A DNA stretch of 15,726 bases, taken from contig JALOSG010000036.1 of the NCBI GenBank assembly GCA_025458665.1, positions 1 to 15,726 on the forward strand, read 5' to 3'. The notes beneath the pieces are model-generated. The model was given only the letters and a program-made list of their open reading frames with translations, ran no database searches and had not been told where the DNA came from. This document shows positions 7,058-14,213 of the stretch, one piece after another (position 1 is the first letter of the stretch; each line of letters begins with the position of its first letter). The DNA comes from Serpentinimonas sp. (GTDB lineage Bacteria > Pseudomonadota > Gammaproteobacteria > Burkholderiales > Burkholderiaceae_C). Position numbers and translations under genes: made by a program.

Positions 7058-7911
7058 TGTCCGCCGCCCAGCCAGGGCCGGCCCCCGAGGCCCCGCGCGA
7101 ACTGCCCCCCGACATGCCTCAGGTGGTGGACCACGTGGCCGTGGCACGCCTGTACGGCGAACCGCTGTTCGCCATGCCGCAGGACCTCTACATCCCGCCC
7201 GAGGCGCTGGAGGTGTTCCTGGAGGCCTTCGAAGGGCCCCTGGACCTGCTGCTCTACCTGATACGCAAACAGAACTTCAACATCCTCGACATTCCCATGG
7301 CCGAGGTGACGCGCCAGTACCTGACCTACGTGGAACAGGTGCGCCAGCGCAATCTGGAACTGGCCGCCGAGTACCTGCTCATGGCGGCCATGCTCATCGA
7401 GATCAAGTCCCGCATGCTGCTGCCGCCCAAGAAAGTGGCCGATGGCGAGGAAGCCGAAGACCCCCGCGCCGAGCTGGTGCGCCGCCTGCTGGAGTACGAA
7501 AAAATCAAGCTGGCCGCCGCCCACCTGGCCACCGCGCCGCAGCTGGGCCGCGACTTCCTGCGCGCGCAGGTGGCGGTGGAGCAATCTCTGGCGCCGCGTT
7601 TCCCCGACGTGAACGTGGTGGACTTGCGTGCCGCGTGGCACGACATCCTGCAGCGCGCCCGGCTGGTGCAGCACCACAAGATCAGCCGCGAAGAGCTCTC
7701 CGTGCGCGAACACATGAGCCATGTGCTGCGCCAGTTGCAGGGCCGCAAGTTCGTGGAGTTTGCCGATCTGTTCGATGTGGGCCGCGGCGTGCCCGTGCTG
7801 GTGGTCACCTTCATTGCCATGCTGGAACTGGCCAAGGAATGCCTGATCGAGCTGACACAGGCCGAGGCCTACGCCCCCATTTACGTGCGGCTGGCCTACA
7901 CGCCCACTTGA
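7057..7911 (+). CDS. scpA: Segregation and condensation protein A
   Basis: The 284-aa ScpA is the kleisin of the SMC-ScpA-ScpB condensin, bridging the SMC heads during chromosome compaction and segregation. After a Pro-rich N-terminal extension (1-45, typical of this clade) the conserved N-terminal helix block reads EAFEGPLDLLLYLIRKQN (56-73) and NILDIPMAEVTRQYL (75-89). AAEYLLMAAMLIEIKSRMLLP (103-123) follows. The C-terminal winged-helix part (about 205-284) includes the hydrophobic segment PVLVVTFIAMLEL near the end. ATG 7057 overlaps the DUF3460 stop, with GGAAGG at 7048-7053 just upstream. scpB and smc are not in the window; nadB follows 10 bp after the stop, so the three plus-strand genes may form one transcript. 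Confidence 0.95.
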   Translation: MSAAQPGPAPEAPRELPPDMPQVVDHVAVARLYGEPLFAMPQDLYIPPEALEVFLEAFEGPLDLLLYLIRKQNFNILDIPMAEVTRQYLTYVEQVRQRNLELAAEYLLMAAMLIEIKSRMLLPPKKVADGEEAEDPRAELVRRLLEYEKIKLAAAHLATAPQLGRDFLRAQVAVEQSLAPRFPDVNVVDLRAAWHDILQRARLVQHHKISREELSVREHMSHVLRQLQGRKFVEFADLFDVGRGVPVLVVTFIAMLELAKECLIELTQAEAYAPIYVRLAYTPT

Positions 7912-7921
7912 ACCCCGCTCC

Positions 7922-9574
7922 ATGACCCCACCCCAGCCCCAGAAAGCCGCGCCAGAGCGGCGCTTCGATGTCGTGATCATTGGCAGTGGTTTGGCCGGCC
8001 TGAGCACCGCGCTGCTGCTGCCGCCCCATTTGCGCGTGGCGGTGCTCACCAAGCGCAGCATCGACGCCGGGGCTAGCGGCTGGGCGCAGGGCGGCATAGC
8101 GGCCGTGCTGGGCGATGGCGACAGCTTCGAGTCCCATGTGCAGGACACCTATGTGGCGGGCGCCGGCCTGTGCGACCCCGAGGCCACCCGCCAGACCGTG
8201 GAAGGCGCGCCCGATGCCATTGCGTGGCTGCGCGCCCTGGGTACCCCGTTCACCGAGGACGATGCCGGCCTGCACCTGACGCGCGAGGGCGGCCACAGCC
8301 ACCGGCGCATCGTGCATGCGGCCGATGCCACCGGCGCGGCGGTGCAGGTCACGCTGGTGGAGCGGGTGCGGCATGCCCGCCACGTGCAGGTGTTCGAGAG
8401 CCACACCCTGGTGGACCTCATCCTGAGCGACAAGCACACCGCCCAGCCTTCCGCCCGCCAAGACGCGGCCAGCCCGCGCCGCTGCCTGGGCGCCTACGCC
8501 CTGAACCAGGACACCGACGAGGTGGAAACCTTTGTGGCGCCCCACACCGTGCTGGCCACCGGGGGCGCGGGCAAGGTGTACCTGTACACCTCCAACCCCG
8601 ACACCGCCACCGGCGATGGTATTGCCGCCGCCTGGCGTGCCGGCTGCCGCGTTGGCAACATGGAATTCATCCAGTTCCACCCCACGTGCCTGTTCCACCC
8701 GCAGGCCAAAAGCTACCTGATCACCGAGGCCGTTCGCGGCGAAGGCGGCCAGCTGAAGCTGCCTCCCGCTCTAGGCGGCGAACGCTTCATGCCCGCCCAC
8801 GACGAGCGCGCCGAACTGGCCCCGCGCGACGTGGTGGCCCGCGCCATCGACTTCGAGATGAAAAAGCACGGCATCGAGTACGTGCACCTGGACATCTCGC
8901 ACCAGCCGGCGGCCTTCCTGCACGAGCATTTCCCCAACATCCTGGCGCGCTGCGCCGAGCTGGGCATCGACATCACCCGCGAGCCCATTCCCGTGGTGCC
9001 CGCTGCCCACTACACCTGCGGCGGTGTGGTGACCGACCTGCACGCCCGCACCGATGTGGCTGGCCTGTACGCGGTGGGCGAGACTGCCTATACCGGCCTG
9101 CACGGCGCCAACCGGCTGGCCAGCAACTCGCTGCTGGAATGCATGGTGTTTGCGCGCGCCGCCGTGCGCCACATGCTGCAGCAGCCCACCCAGGAGCCCC
9201 CCGCCATAAGGCCCTGGGACGACAGCCGCGTGATCGACGCCGATGAGCAGGTGGTGATTTCCCACAACTGGGACGAGTTGCGCCGCTTCATGTGGGACTA
9301 CGTGGGCATCGTGCGGTCCACCAAACGGCTGGAGCGCGCGGCCCACCGCATTGCGCTGCTCAAGGGCGAGATCCAGGAGTTCTACGCCCGCTTCCATGTG
9401 ACCCGCGATTTGCTGGAACTGCGCAACCTGGTGGAGGTGGCCGACCTGATTGTCCGCTCCGCGCAAAGCCGCAAGGAAAGCCGCGGCCTGCACTACAGCC
9501 GCGATTACCCGGACACCTTGCCCGAATCCGGGCCCACCATTCTCACCCCACCGACGTCGGCAGGGCTGGCCTGA
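7922..9574 (+). CDS. nadB: L-aspartate oxidase
   Basis: The 550-aa FAD enzyme oxidises L-aspartate to iminoaspartate, the first step of de novo NAD synthesis, and hands it to NadA. The dinucleotide-binding motif GSGLAG lies at 21-26, and the substrate-domain signatures are ASGWAQGGIAA (51-61) and TREGGHSHRRIVHAADATG (120-138). Active-site positions equivalent to those of E. coli NadB are visible: Glu122, His253 (FHPT), Arg302, His363 (AAHYTCGG) and Arg398/Ser401 (GANRLASNSLLE). The C-terminal helical domain typical of the succinate dehydrogenase flavoprotein superfamily follows. The sequence HSHRR and the absence of other Sdh genes separate it from SdhA/FrdA. ATG 7922 lacks a clear Shine-Dalgarno. 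The 3' end is only 7 bp from the convergent secreted-protein gene. Confidence 0.97.
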   Translation: MTPPQPQKAAPERRFDVVIIGSGLAGLSTALLLPPHLRVAVLTKRSIDAGASGWAQGGIAAVLGDGDSFESHVQDTYVAGAGLCDPEATRQTVEGAPDAIAWLRALGTPFTEDDAGLHLTREGGHSHRRIVHAADATGAAVQVTLVERVRHARHVQVFESHTLVDLILSDKHTAQPSARQDAASPRRCLGAYALNQDTDEVETFVAPHTVLATGGAGKVYLYTSNPDTATGDGIAAAWRAGCRVGNMEFIQFHPTCLFHPQAKSYLITEAVRGEGGQLKLPPALGGERFMPAHDERAELAPRDVVARAIDFEMKKHGIEYVHLDISHQPAAFLHEHFPNILARCAELGIDITREPIPVVPAAHYTCGGVVTDLHARTDVAGLYAVGETAYTGLHGANRLASNSLLECMVFARAAVRHMLQQPTQEPPAIRPWDDSRVIDADEQVVISHNWDELRRFMWDYVGIVRSTKRLERAAHRIALLKGEIQEFYARFHVTRDLLELRNLVEVADLIVRSAQSRKESRGLHYSRDYPDTLPESGPTILTPPTSAGLA

Positions 9575-9594
9575 CCGCAGGCTAGGGCCGGCCC
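9563..9594. terminator. Inverted repeat spanning two convergent stop codons; possible bidirectional hairpin
   Basis: GGGCTGGCC (9563-9571) can pair with GGCCGGCCC (9586-9594), eight Watson-Crick pairs plus one wobble, across a 14-nt loop. A smaller nested stem CCTG/CAGG (9570-9573 with 9578-9581) is an alternative. The structure covers the nadB stop and the stop of the opposite gene. There is no T-run on either side, so it is not a canonical intrinsic terminator; it may serve as a 3'-end hairpin or be a chance pairing in GC-rich DNA. Confidence 0.35.
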
Positions 9595-10217
9595 AGCTCC
9601 CAGGTGGCCCGCATGCGGCCGGCAAAGGTCAGATCGAGCTGTGCGCCCTCCGGGTGCTGGCTCAGGCGCACGCCAGGTTGCGGTGCCGGCTGGGTGCTCT
9701 GCACCTGCAACAGGCCGGCAGGCCAGCGCAGCTGCAGTTGGGCATCCATGGGCAGATAGCCGTCCAGATAGCGCCGCATGAGCGGGCCCGCGTGCAGGCG
9801 CCAGCGCCCTTCCCCGGTCTGCTCCAGCGCCCGCGAACGCAAGGCGATGCAGACGCTGCCGCCACGCTGCACGTTGGCCAGCTCCACATTCATGCCCTCC
9901 ACACGGGCACTGTCCATGCCCGTGCTCTGGGTGACCTGCAGGGACTGCACCCGCTGGGCATTGAACTGCACCACCACGCGCCGGTTCGGGTCCAGCTGGC
10001 GGTGGCAGGTTTGAATATCCACCACGCCTGTGTGCAGGCTGTCAGGTGAAATCTGCACCACCGCGTCGTAGCGGTAGGCATCGGGGTCGGGGCGTTCGGC
10101 CAGAAAGCGCAACTGGCCTTCCAGCGCCACATCCTCGAACTCCAGCGCGGCAGCGGGGAGCGCAGCAGCCAGCAGCAAGCCCGTGGCCACGGCCCCCAGC
10201 GCTGCCCGCAGGGCCAT
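9582..10217 (-). CDS. Putative secreted protein of unknown function, nadA-linked
   Basis: I do not recognise this 211-aa protein. The N-terminus has a typical signal peptide: MALRAALG, a hydrophobic Ala/Leu core, and a probable signal peptidase I site after the PAAA at 21-24. The mature part looks beta-rich, with alternating strands (VVVQFNAQRVQSLQV, QLQLRWPAGLLQVQ), and has exactly two cysteines, Cys71 (DIQTCHRQLD) and Cys123 (GGSVCIALRS), which could form a disulfide in the periplasm. There is no further membrane helix and no catalytic motif I can name. ATG 10217 is preferred because it starts 1 bp after the nadA stop and opens directly into the signal peptide; an in-frame start at 10250 would overlap nadA and spoil it. 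Co-transcription behind nadC-nadA is very likely, but a role in NAD metabolism is not shown. Confidence 0.8.
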   Translation of the reverse strand: MALRAALGAVATGLLLAAALPAAALEFEDVALEGQLRFLAERPDPDAYRYDAVVQISPDSLHTGVVDIQTCHRQLDPNRRVVVQFNAQRVQSLQVTQSTGMDSARVEGMNVELANVQRGGSVCIALRSRALEQTGEGRWRLHAGPLMRRYLDGYLPMDAQLQLRWPAGLLQVQSTQPAPQPGVRLSQHPEGAQLDLTFAGRMRATWELGRP

Positions 10218-10218
10218 G

Positions 10219-11316
10219 TCAGGCAGCCCCAATGTGGGGCACCAGCGCACCCGGGTTCTGCCCGCCGCGCTGGGCCGCCGTGAAGGCCAGCATGCGGTCT
10301 ATCGGCAGGCGTGCCCGCTCTATCAGCGCCTCCGGCACCGTCACGGCATTCAGGCCCTGCTCCAGCACACGGGCCACGCCGGCCAGGCTGTTCATGGCCA
10401 TCCAGGGGCAGTGCGCGCAGCTCTTGCAGGTGGCGCTGTTGCCGGCGGTGGGCGCTTCGATGAAGGTCTTGCCGGGGTTGAGCGTGCGCAGCTTGTGCAG
10501 CATGCCGTTGTCGGTGGCCACGATGAAGGTGCGCGCGTCCATCTCCTGCGCCGCCCGCAGAATGCCCGAGGTGGAGCCCACCGCATCGGCCAGAGCCACC
10601 ACATCGGCCGGGCTTTCCGGGTGCACCAGCACCTTGGCTTCGGGGTGGCGGGCCATGAGGTCCTTCAGCTCCACCGCCTTGAACTCGTCGTGCACGATGC
10701 ACGAACCCTTCCACATGACCATGTCGGCGCCGGTTTCGCGCTGTATGTAACTGCCCAGGTGCTTGTCGGGCGCCCACAGAATCTTGTGGCCCTTGGCGTG
10801 CAGTTCGCGCACGATGTCGATGGCGCAGCTGGAAGTGACCAGCCAGTCGGAGCGGGCCTTCACCGCCGCGCTGGTGTTGGCGTACACCACCACGGTGCGG
10901 TCGGGGTGCTGGTCGCAGAAGGCGCTGAACTCGTCGATGGGGCAACCCAGGTCGAGCGAGCAGTTGGCGTCCAGGTCGGGCACCAGCACGGTTTTGTGTG
11001 GCGAGAGGATCTTGGCGGTCTCGCCCATGAAGCGCACGCCCGACACCACCAGCGTCTGCGCGGCGTGGTCGCGGCCAAAGCGGGCCATTTCCAGCGAATC
11101 GCTCACCAGGCCGCCGGTCTCCTCGGCCAGGTCCTGCAGGTCGGGGTGCACGTAGTAGTGCGACACCATGACGGCGTTGCGCTCCTGGAGCAAGCGCTTG
11201 ATGCGCGCCTTCAGCTCAGCCCGCTCGTCGGGGCCCGGCTCTGCGGGCACACGCGCCCACGCATGCCGGGTGGGGCAGGAGGGCTGCTCGAAATCAACTT
11301 CTATGACCTGTTCCAT
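10219..11316 (-). CDS. nadA: Quinolinate synthase
   Basis: The 365-aa [4Fe-4S] enzyme condenses iminoaspartate with dihydroxyacetone phosphate to give quinolinate. The triplicated-domain architecture is intact. Conserved blocks include SHYYVHPDLQDLAEETGG (52-69), DSLEMARF (73-80), MVMWKGSCIVHDEF (199-212) and HPESP (232-236). Cluster ligands equivalent to E. coli Cys113, Cys200 and Cys297 are Cys119 (DANCSLDLGC), Cys206 and Cys303. The last is part of a CxxCxxC set, Cys297/Cys300/Cys303, as in E. coli-type NadA. ATG 11316 begins MEQVIEVDFEQP; only a weak AAGG lies upstream. It is the middle gene of nadC-nadA-secreted protein, with 57 bp separating it from nadC. The cluster makes it oxygen-sensitive and dependent on Fe-S assembly. 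Confidence 0.98.
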   Translation of the reverse strand: MEQVIEVDFEQPSCPTRHAWARVPAEPGPDERAELKARIKRLLQERNAVMVSHYYVHPDLQDLAEETGGLVSDSLEMARFGRDHAAQTLVVSGVRFMGETAKILSPHKTVLVPDLDANCSLDLGCPIDEFSAFCDQHPDRTVVVYANTSAAVKARSDWLVTSSCAIDIVRELHAKGHKILWAPDKHLGSYIQRETGADMVMWKGSCIVHDEFKAVELKDLMARHPEAKVLVHPESPADVVALADAVGSTSGILRAAQEMDARTFIVATDNGMLHKLRTLNPGKTFIEAPTAGNSATCKSCAHCPWMAMNSLAGVARVLEQGLNAVTVPEALIERARLPIDRMLAFTAAQRGGQNPGALVPHIGAA

Positions 11317-11373
11317 GGGGTTGGGCCTTGGTAATTCTGGGGTAGGTGCCAGCGTGGCTCGGGGCGAGCGGTG

Positions 11374-12348
11374 TCAGTCGGCAAACCGCATGGAGTAATC
11401 GATGGCTTTGACGTCCTTGGTCAGCGCCCCGATGGAGATGCGGTCCACGCCGGTACGGGCGAGCTCACCCACGGTGTCCAGGTTCACGCCACCCGAAATC
11501 TCCAGTATGGCGCGGCCCGCGTTCAGCCTCACCGCGGCGGCCAGCGTGTCCAGATCCATATTGTCCAGCAGCACCATGCGGGCACCCGCCTGCAGGGCTT
11601 CTTCCAGCTGGGCCAGGGTTTCCACCTCGATCTGCACAAAGCGGGCCTTGGGCGCGGTGTCCTTCACGCGCTGCAGCACGGCTTTCACACCGCCCGCCGC
11701 GGCAATGTGGTTTTCCTTGATGAGCACGGCGTCGTACAGGCCCAGCCGGTGGTTCTGCCCACCGCCTTGCAACACGGCGTACTTTTGCGCCAGCCTAAGG
11801 CCGGGCAGGGTTTTGCGGGTGTCCACAATGCGGGGGGCTTTACCCGCCGCCACCAGCGCGGGCCCCACGGCGGCCTCCACCGCGGCCACGTACTGCGCGG
11901 TGCGGGTGGCCACGGCGCTCATCATCTGCAGGAAGTTCAGGGCGGTGCGCTCGGCCGTCAGCAGGGCCTGGGCACGGCCATGGATTTCCAGCACCACCTG
12001 GTCGGCGGTACAGCGCTGGCCTTCGGCCACGTGCCACACCAGGCGCGCGGTGGGGTCCAGAGTGCGCACGGCGGCTTCCACCCAGGGCGCACCACACACC
12101 ACCGCCGGCTCGCGCGCCAGAATGCGGGCCACGGTGCGGCGCTGAGGGTCCACCAGGGCGGCGGTCAGGTCTCCGGCGCCCACGTCTTCCTCCAGCGCGC
12201 GCTGCACATCGGCGGCAGCCAGGGCGCGCACGCGCTCGGGGGTGAACTCGGCGGATTCCATGTAAGCAGACGGGGCGCTCGGGGGCGTTGGGTTGGGGGG
12301 AACAGCAGGCACGGGCGTTACAGTGGTGGGCGAAAGGCTAGCAAGCAT
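11374..12348 (-). CDS. nadC: Nicotinate-nucleotide pyrophosphorylase (carboxylating)
   Basis: NadC, 324 aa from ATG 12348, converts quinolinate and PRPP to nicotinate mononucleotide, CO2 and pyrophosphate. Diagnostic segments are ALEEDVGAGDLTAAL, the helix AERTALNFLQMMSAVATRT, DTRKTLPGLRLAQKYAVLQGGG followed by QNHRLGLYDAVLIKENH, then the barrel strands FVQIEVETL, MVLLDNMD and LEISGGVN, and the phosphate-binding end GVDRISIGALT. The first 29 residues are Pro/Thr/Ser-rich and not part of the fold. ATG 12261 (MESAEFTPERVR, 295 aa) fits the usual family length better and is a real alternative; neither start has a good Shine-Dalgarno. Transcription diverges from panB across 84 bp. Confidence 0.96.
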   Translation of the reverse strand: MLASLSPTTVTPVPAVPPNPTPPSAPSAYMESAEFTPERVRALAAADVQRALEEDVGAGDLTAALVDPQRRTVARILAREPAVVCGAPWVEAAVRTLDPTARLVWHVAEGQRCTADQVVLEIHGRAQALLTAERTALNFLQMMSAVATRTAQYVAAVEAAVGPALVAAGKAPRIVDTRKTLPGLRLAQKYAVLQGGGQNHRLGLYDAVLIKENHIAAAGGVKAVLQRVKDTAPKARFVQIEVETLAQLEEALQAGARMVLLDNMDLDTLAAAVRLNAGRAILEISGGVNLDTVGELARTGVDRISIGALTKDVKAIDYSMRFAD

Positions 12349-12360
12349 AACGGGATCGAC

Positions 12361-12374
12361 TAGACTTGCCGCCC
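12361..12374 (+). promoter_or_regulatory. Candidate -10 region upstream of panB
   Basis: TAGACT at 12361-12366 is a possible -10 hexamer 72 nt before the panB ATG, and TAGACTTGCCGCCC as a whole is identical to the sequence before apbC. No clear -35 is seen. The same divergent region must also hold the nadC promoter; on the minus strand TAAAAA near 12383-12388 is a weak candidate. Confidence 0.35.
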
Positions 12375-12432
12375 CGGACCGATTTTTACACCGCCTGCGC
12401 AACTTAAGTCTCCCGAACTTACCTCAAGCAAC

Positions 12433-13332
12433 ATGAGCGAGAAGTCCACAGCCTCCCTGTCCCAACTGCCGCAGGGCACGCCCTATGGCACCCTGCCCTC
12501 TGCATCTCCCTTGCCTGCACGCAAACCCATCAGCCTGCCGCGCCTGAACGACATGCGCGAACGCGGCGAGAAAATCGCCATGCTTACCGCCTACGACGCC
12601 ACCTTTGCGGCCGTGGCAGACAGCGCCGGCGTGGAATGCCTGTTGGTGGGCGACTCCCTGGGCATGGTTTGCCAGGGCTTGTCCACCACGGTAGGCGTGA
12701 CGCTGGAGACCATGCGCTACCACACCGAAAGCGTGACGCGCGGCCTGCGCCGCGTACAGGGCACCGCCTGGGTGGTGAGCGATCTGCCCTTTGGCAGCTA
12801 CCAGGAATCGCGCGAGCAGGCGCTGCGCAGCGCCGTGCAGCTCATGCAGGCCGGCGCGCACATGATCAAGCTCGAAGGCGGTGGCTGGACCGCCGAGGTG
12901 GTGCGCTTCCTGGTGGAGCGCGGCATTCCCGTCTGCGCCCACCTGGGGCTCACACCGCAAACCGTGCATGCGCTGGGTGGCTACCGCGTGCAGGGCCGGG
13001 GCGATGCCGATGCCCTGCGCCTGAAGCGCGAGGCGCTGGACTTGCAGGAGGCTGGGGCCAGCATGCTGGTGCTGGAGATGGTGCCGGCCGCGCTGGCCGT
13101 CGAGGTGACCCAGCAGCTGCAGCGCTGCCATACCATAGGCATAGGCTGCGGCAACGGCACCGCCGGGCAGGTGCTGGTGATGCACGACATGCTGGGCGTG
13201 GGGCTGTCCAAAACACCCAAGTTCGTGCGCAACTTCATGGAAGGCAGCGCCAGCGTGCGCGACGCCATGGCCAGCTATGTGCAGGCTGTGAAGAACGGCC
13301 AGTTCCCCGACAACACCCTGCACGCTTGGTAA
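12433..13332 (+). CDS. panB: 3-methyl-2-oxobutanoate hydroxymethyltransferase
   Basis: PanB, 299 aa, transfers a hydroxymethyl group from 5,10-methylene-THF to 2-oxoisovalerate to make ketopantoate, the first committed pantothenate step, in the cytoplasm. The TIM-barrel signatures are intact: MLTAYDATFA (50-59), LLVGDSLGMV (70-79, metal ligand Asp74), SDLPFGSY (116-123, Asp117), IKLEGG (145-150, Lys146 and Glu148) and LVLEMVP (212-218, catalytic Glu215). The C-terminal NFMEG and ASVRDA blocks are also present. The N-terminus carries about 28 more residues than E. coli PanB, Ser/Pro-rich and probably disordered; ATG 12433 is the only ATG before the fold. panC starts 10 bp after the stop, so the two genes form an operon. 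panD is not in the window. Confidence 0.98.
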   Translation: MSEKSTASLSQLPQGTPYGTLPSASPLPARKPISLPRLNDMRERGEKIAMLTAYDATFAAVADSAGVECLLVGDSLGMVCQGLSTTVGVTLETMRYHTESVTRGLRRVQGTAWVVSDLPFGSYQESREQALRSAVQLMQAGAHMIKLEGGGWTAEVVRFLVERGIPVCAHLGLTPQTVHALGGYRVQGRGDADALRLKREALDLQEAGASMLVLEMVPAALAVEVTQQLQRCHTIGIGCGNGTAGQVLVMHDMLGVGLSKTPKFVRNFMEGSASVRDAMASYVQAVKNGQFPDNTLHAW

Positions 13333-13342
13333 GCCGCCGCCC

Positions 13343-14194
13343 ATGTACATTGCCCGAACTCTGGAAGAGTTGCGCCAGCACATGGCGCGTTTTGACCAGC
13401 CCGCCTTCGTGCCCACCATGGGCAACCTGCACGAAGGCCACCTGGCGCTGGTGCGCCACGCCCGCACGCTGGGCGACGTGACGGTGGCCAGCATCTTCGT
13501 GAACCGGTTGCAGTTCCTGCCGCACGAGGACTTCGACACCTATCCCCGTACCTTCGAATCGGACTGCGAGCGCCTTCAGGCCCAGGGCTGCGATGTGGTG
13601 TTCGCGCCCTCCGAAGCCACGCTCTACCCCGAAGCGCAAACCTTCAAGGTGCACCCCGATGCCGCGCTGGCCGATGTGCTGGAAGGCCACTTCCGCCCGG
13701 GCTTTTTCACGGGCGTGTGCACGGTGGTGATGAAGCTGTTCCAGTGCGTGTTCTCGGAGGCCCGGGGGCAACGCCATGCGGTGTTTGGCAAGAAAGACTA
13801 CCAGCAGCTCATGGTGGTGCGCCACATGGTGCGCCAGTTTGCCCTACCGGTGCAGATTCATGGTCTGGACACCGAGCGCACCGCCGAAGGCCTGGCCCTG
13901 AGTTCGCGCAACCACTACCTGAGCGCCGCCGAAAAGCAGGAAGCCATACAGCTGTCTGTGGCGCTCAAGACGCTGGCGGCCAGCGTGCTGGGCGGGGAAC
14001 ACAACCTGAACGCGCTGGAACACCACGCTGCGCATGCCCTGGCTGCACGCGGCTGGCAGGTGGATTACCTGACCGTGCGCCGCCGCGCCGATTTGCAGCC
14101 CCCGGCCCCCAATGGCTTCCGCGCCGGTGAGCTGGTGGCCCTGGGCGCGGCCCGGCTGGGCAGCACCCGGCTGATAGATAACCTGGAGTTCTGA
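13343..14194 (+). CDS. panC: Pantothenate synthetase
   Basis: PanC, 283 aa, joins pantoate and beta-alanine with ATP, forming pantothenate through a pantoyl-adenylate. The nucleotidyltransferase fold is shown by PTMGNLHEGH (24-33, the HIGH-like element), the ATP-binding block FGKKDYQQL (148-156) and ALSSRN (185-190, functionally matching KMSKS). The usual FVNPxQF is FVNRLQF here (52-58), a form I recall from betaproteobacterial PanC, so it is not a sign of decay. The C-terminal dimerisation domain ends with the LGSTRLIDNLE motif. ATG 13343 gives the conserved N-terminus MYIARTLEELR; no clear Shine-Dalgarno precedes it, so translation may depend on panB. The 3' end converges on gpsA with a 19-bp gap. 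Confidence 0.98.
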   Translation: MYIARTLEELRQHMARFDQPAFVPTMGNLHEGHLALVRHARTLGDVTVASIFVNRLQFLPHEDFDTYPRTFESDCERLQAQGCDVVFAPSEATLYPEAQTFKVHPDAALADVLEGHFRPGFFTGVCTVVMKLFQCVFSEARGQRHAVFGKKDYQQLMVVRHMVRQFALPVQIHGLDTERTAEGLALSSRNHYLSAAEKQEAIQLSVALKTLAASVLGGEHNLNALEHHAAHALAARGWQVDYLTVRRRADLQPPAPNGFRAGELVALGAARLGSTRLIDNLEF

Positions 14195-14213
14195 GCCCAG
14201 GCCGGCTTGCCGC

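Noticed and set aside
13496..13516. FVNRLQF in PanC instead of the common FVNPxQF
   Set aside because: The Arg-Leu form is, from memory, usual in betaproteobacterial PanC, and all other catalytic motifs are intact, so this is lineage variation.
14195..14213. Possible terminator between convergent panC and gpsA
   Set aside because: The 19-bp gap is GC-rich but offers only a near-palindrome (CAGGCCGGCTTG) without a loop or T-run, which is not enough for a terminator call.
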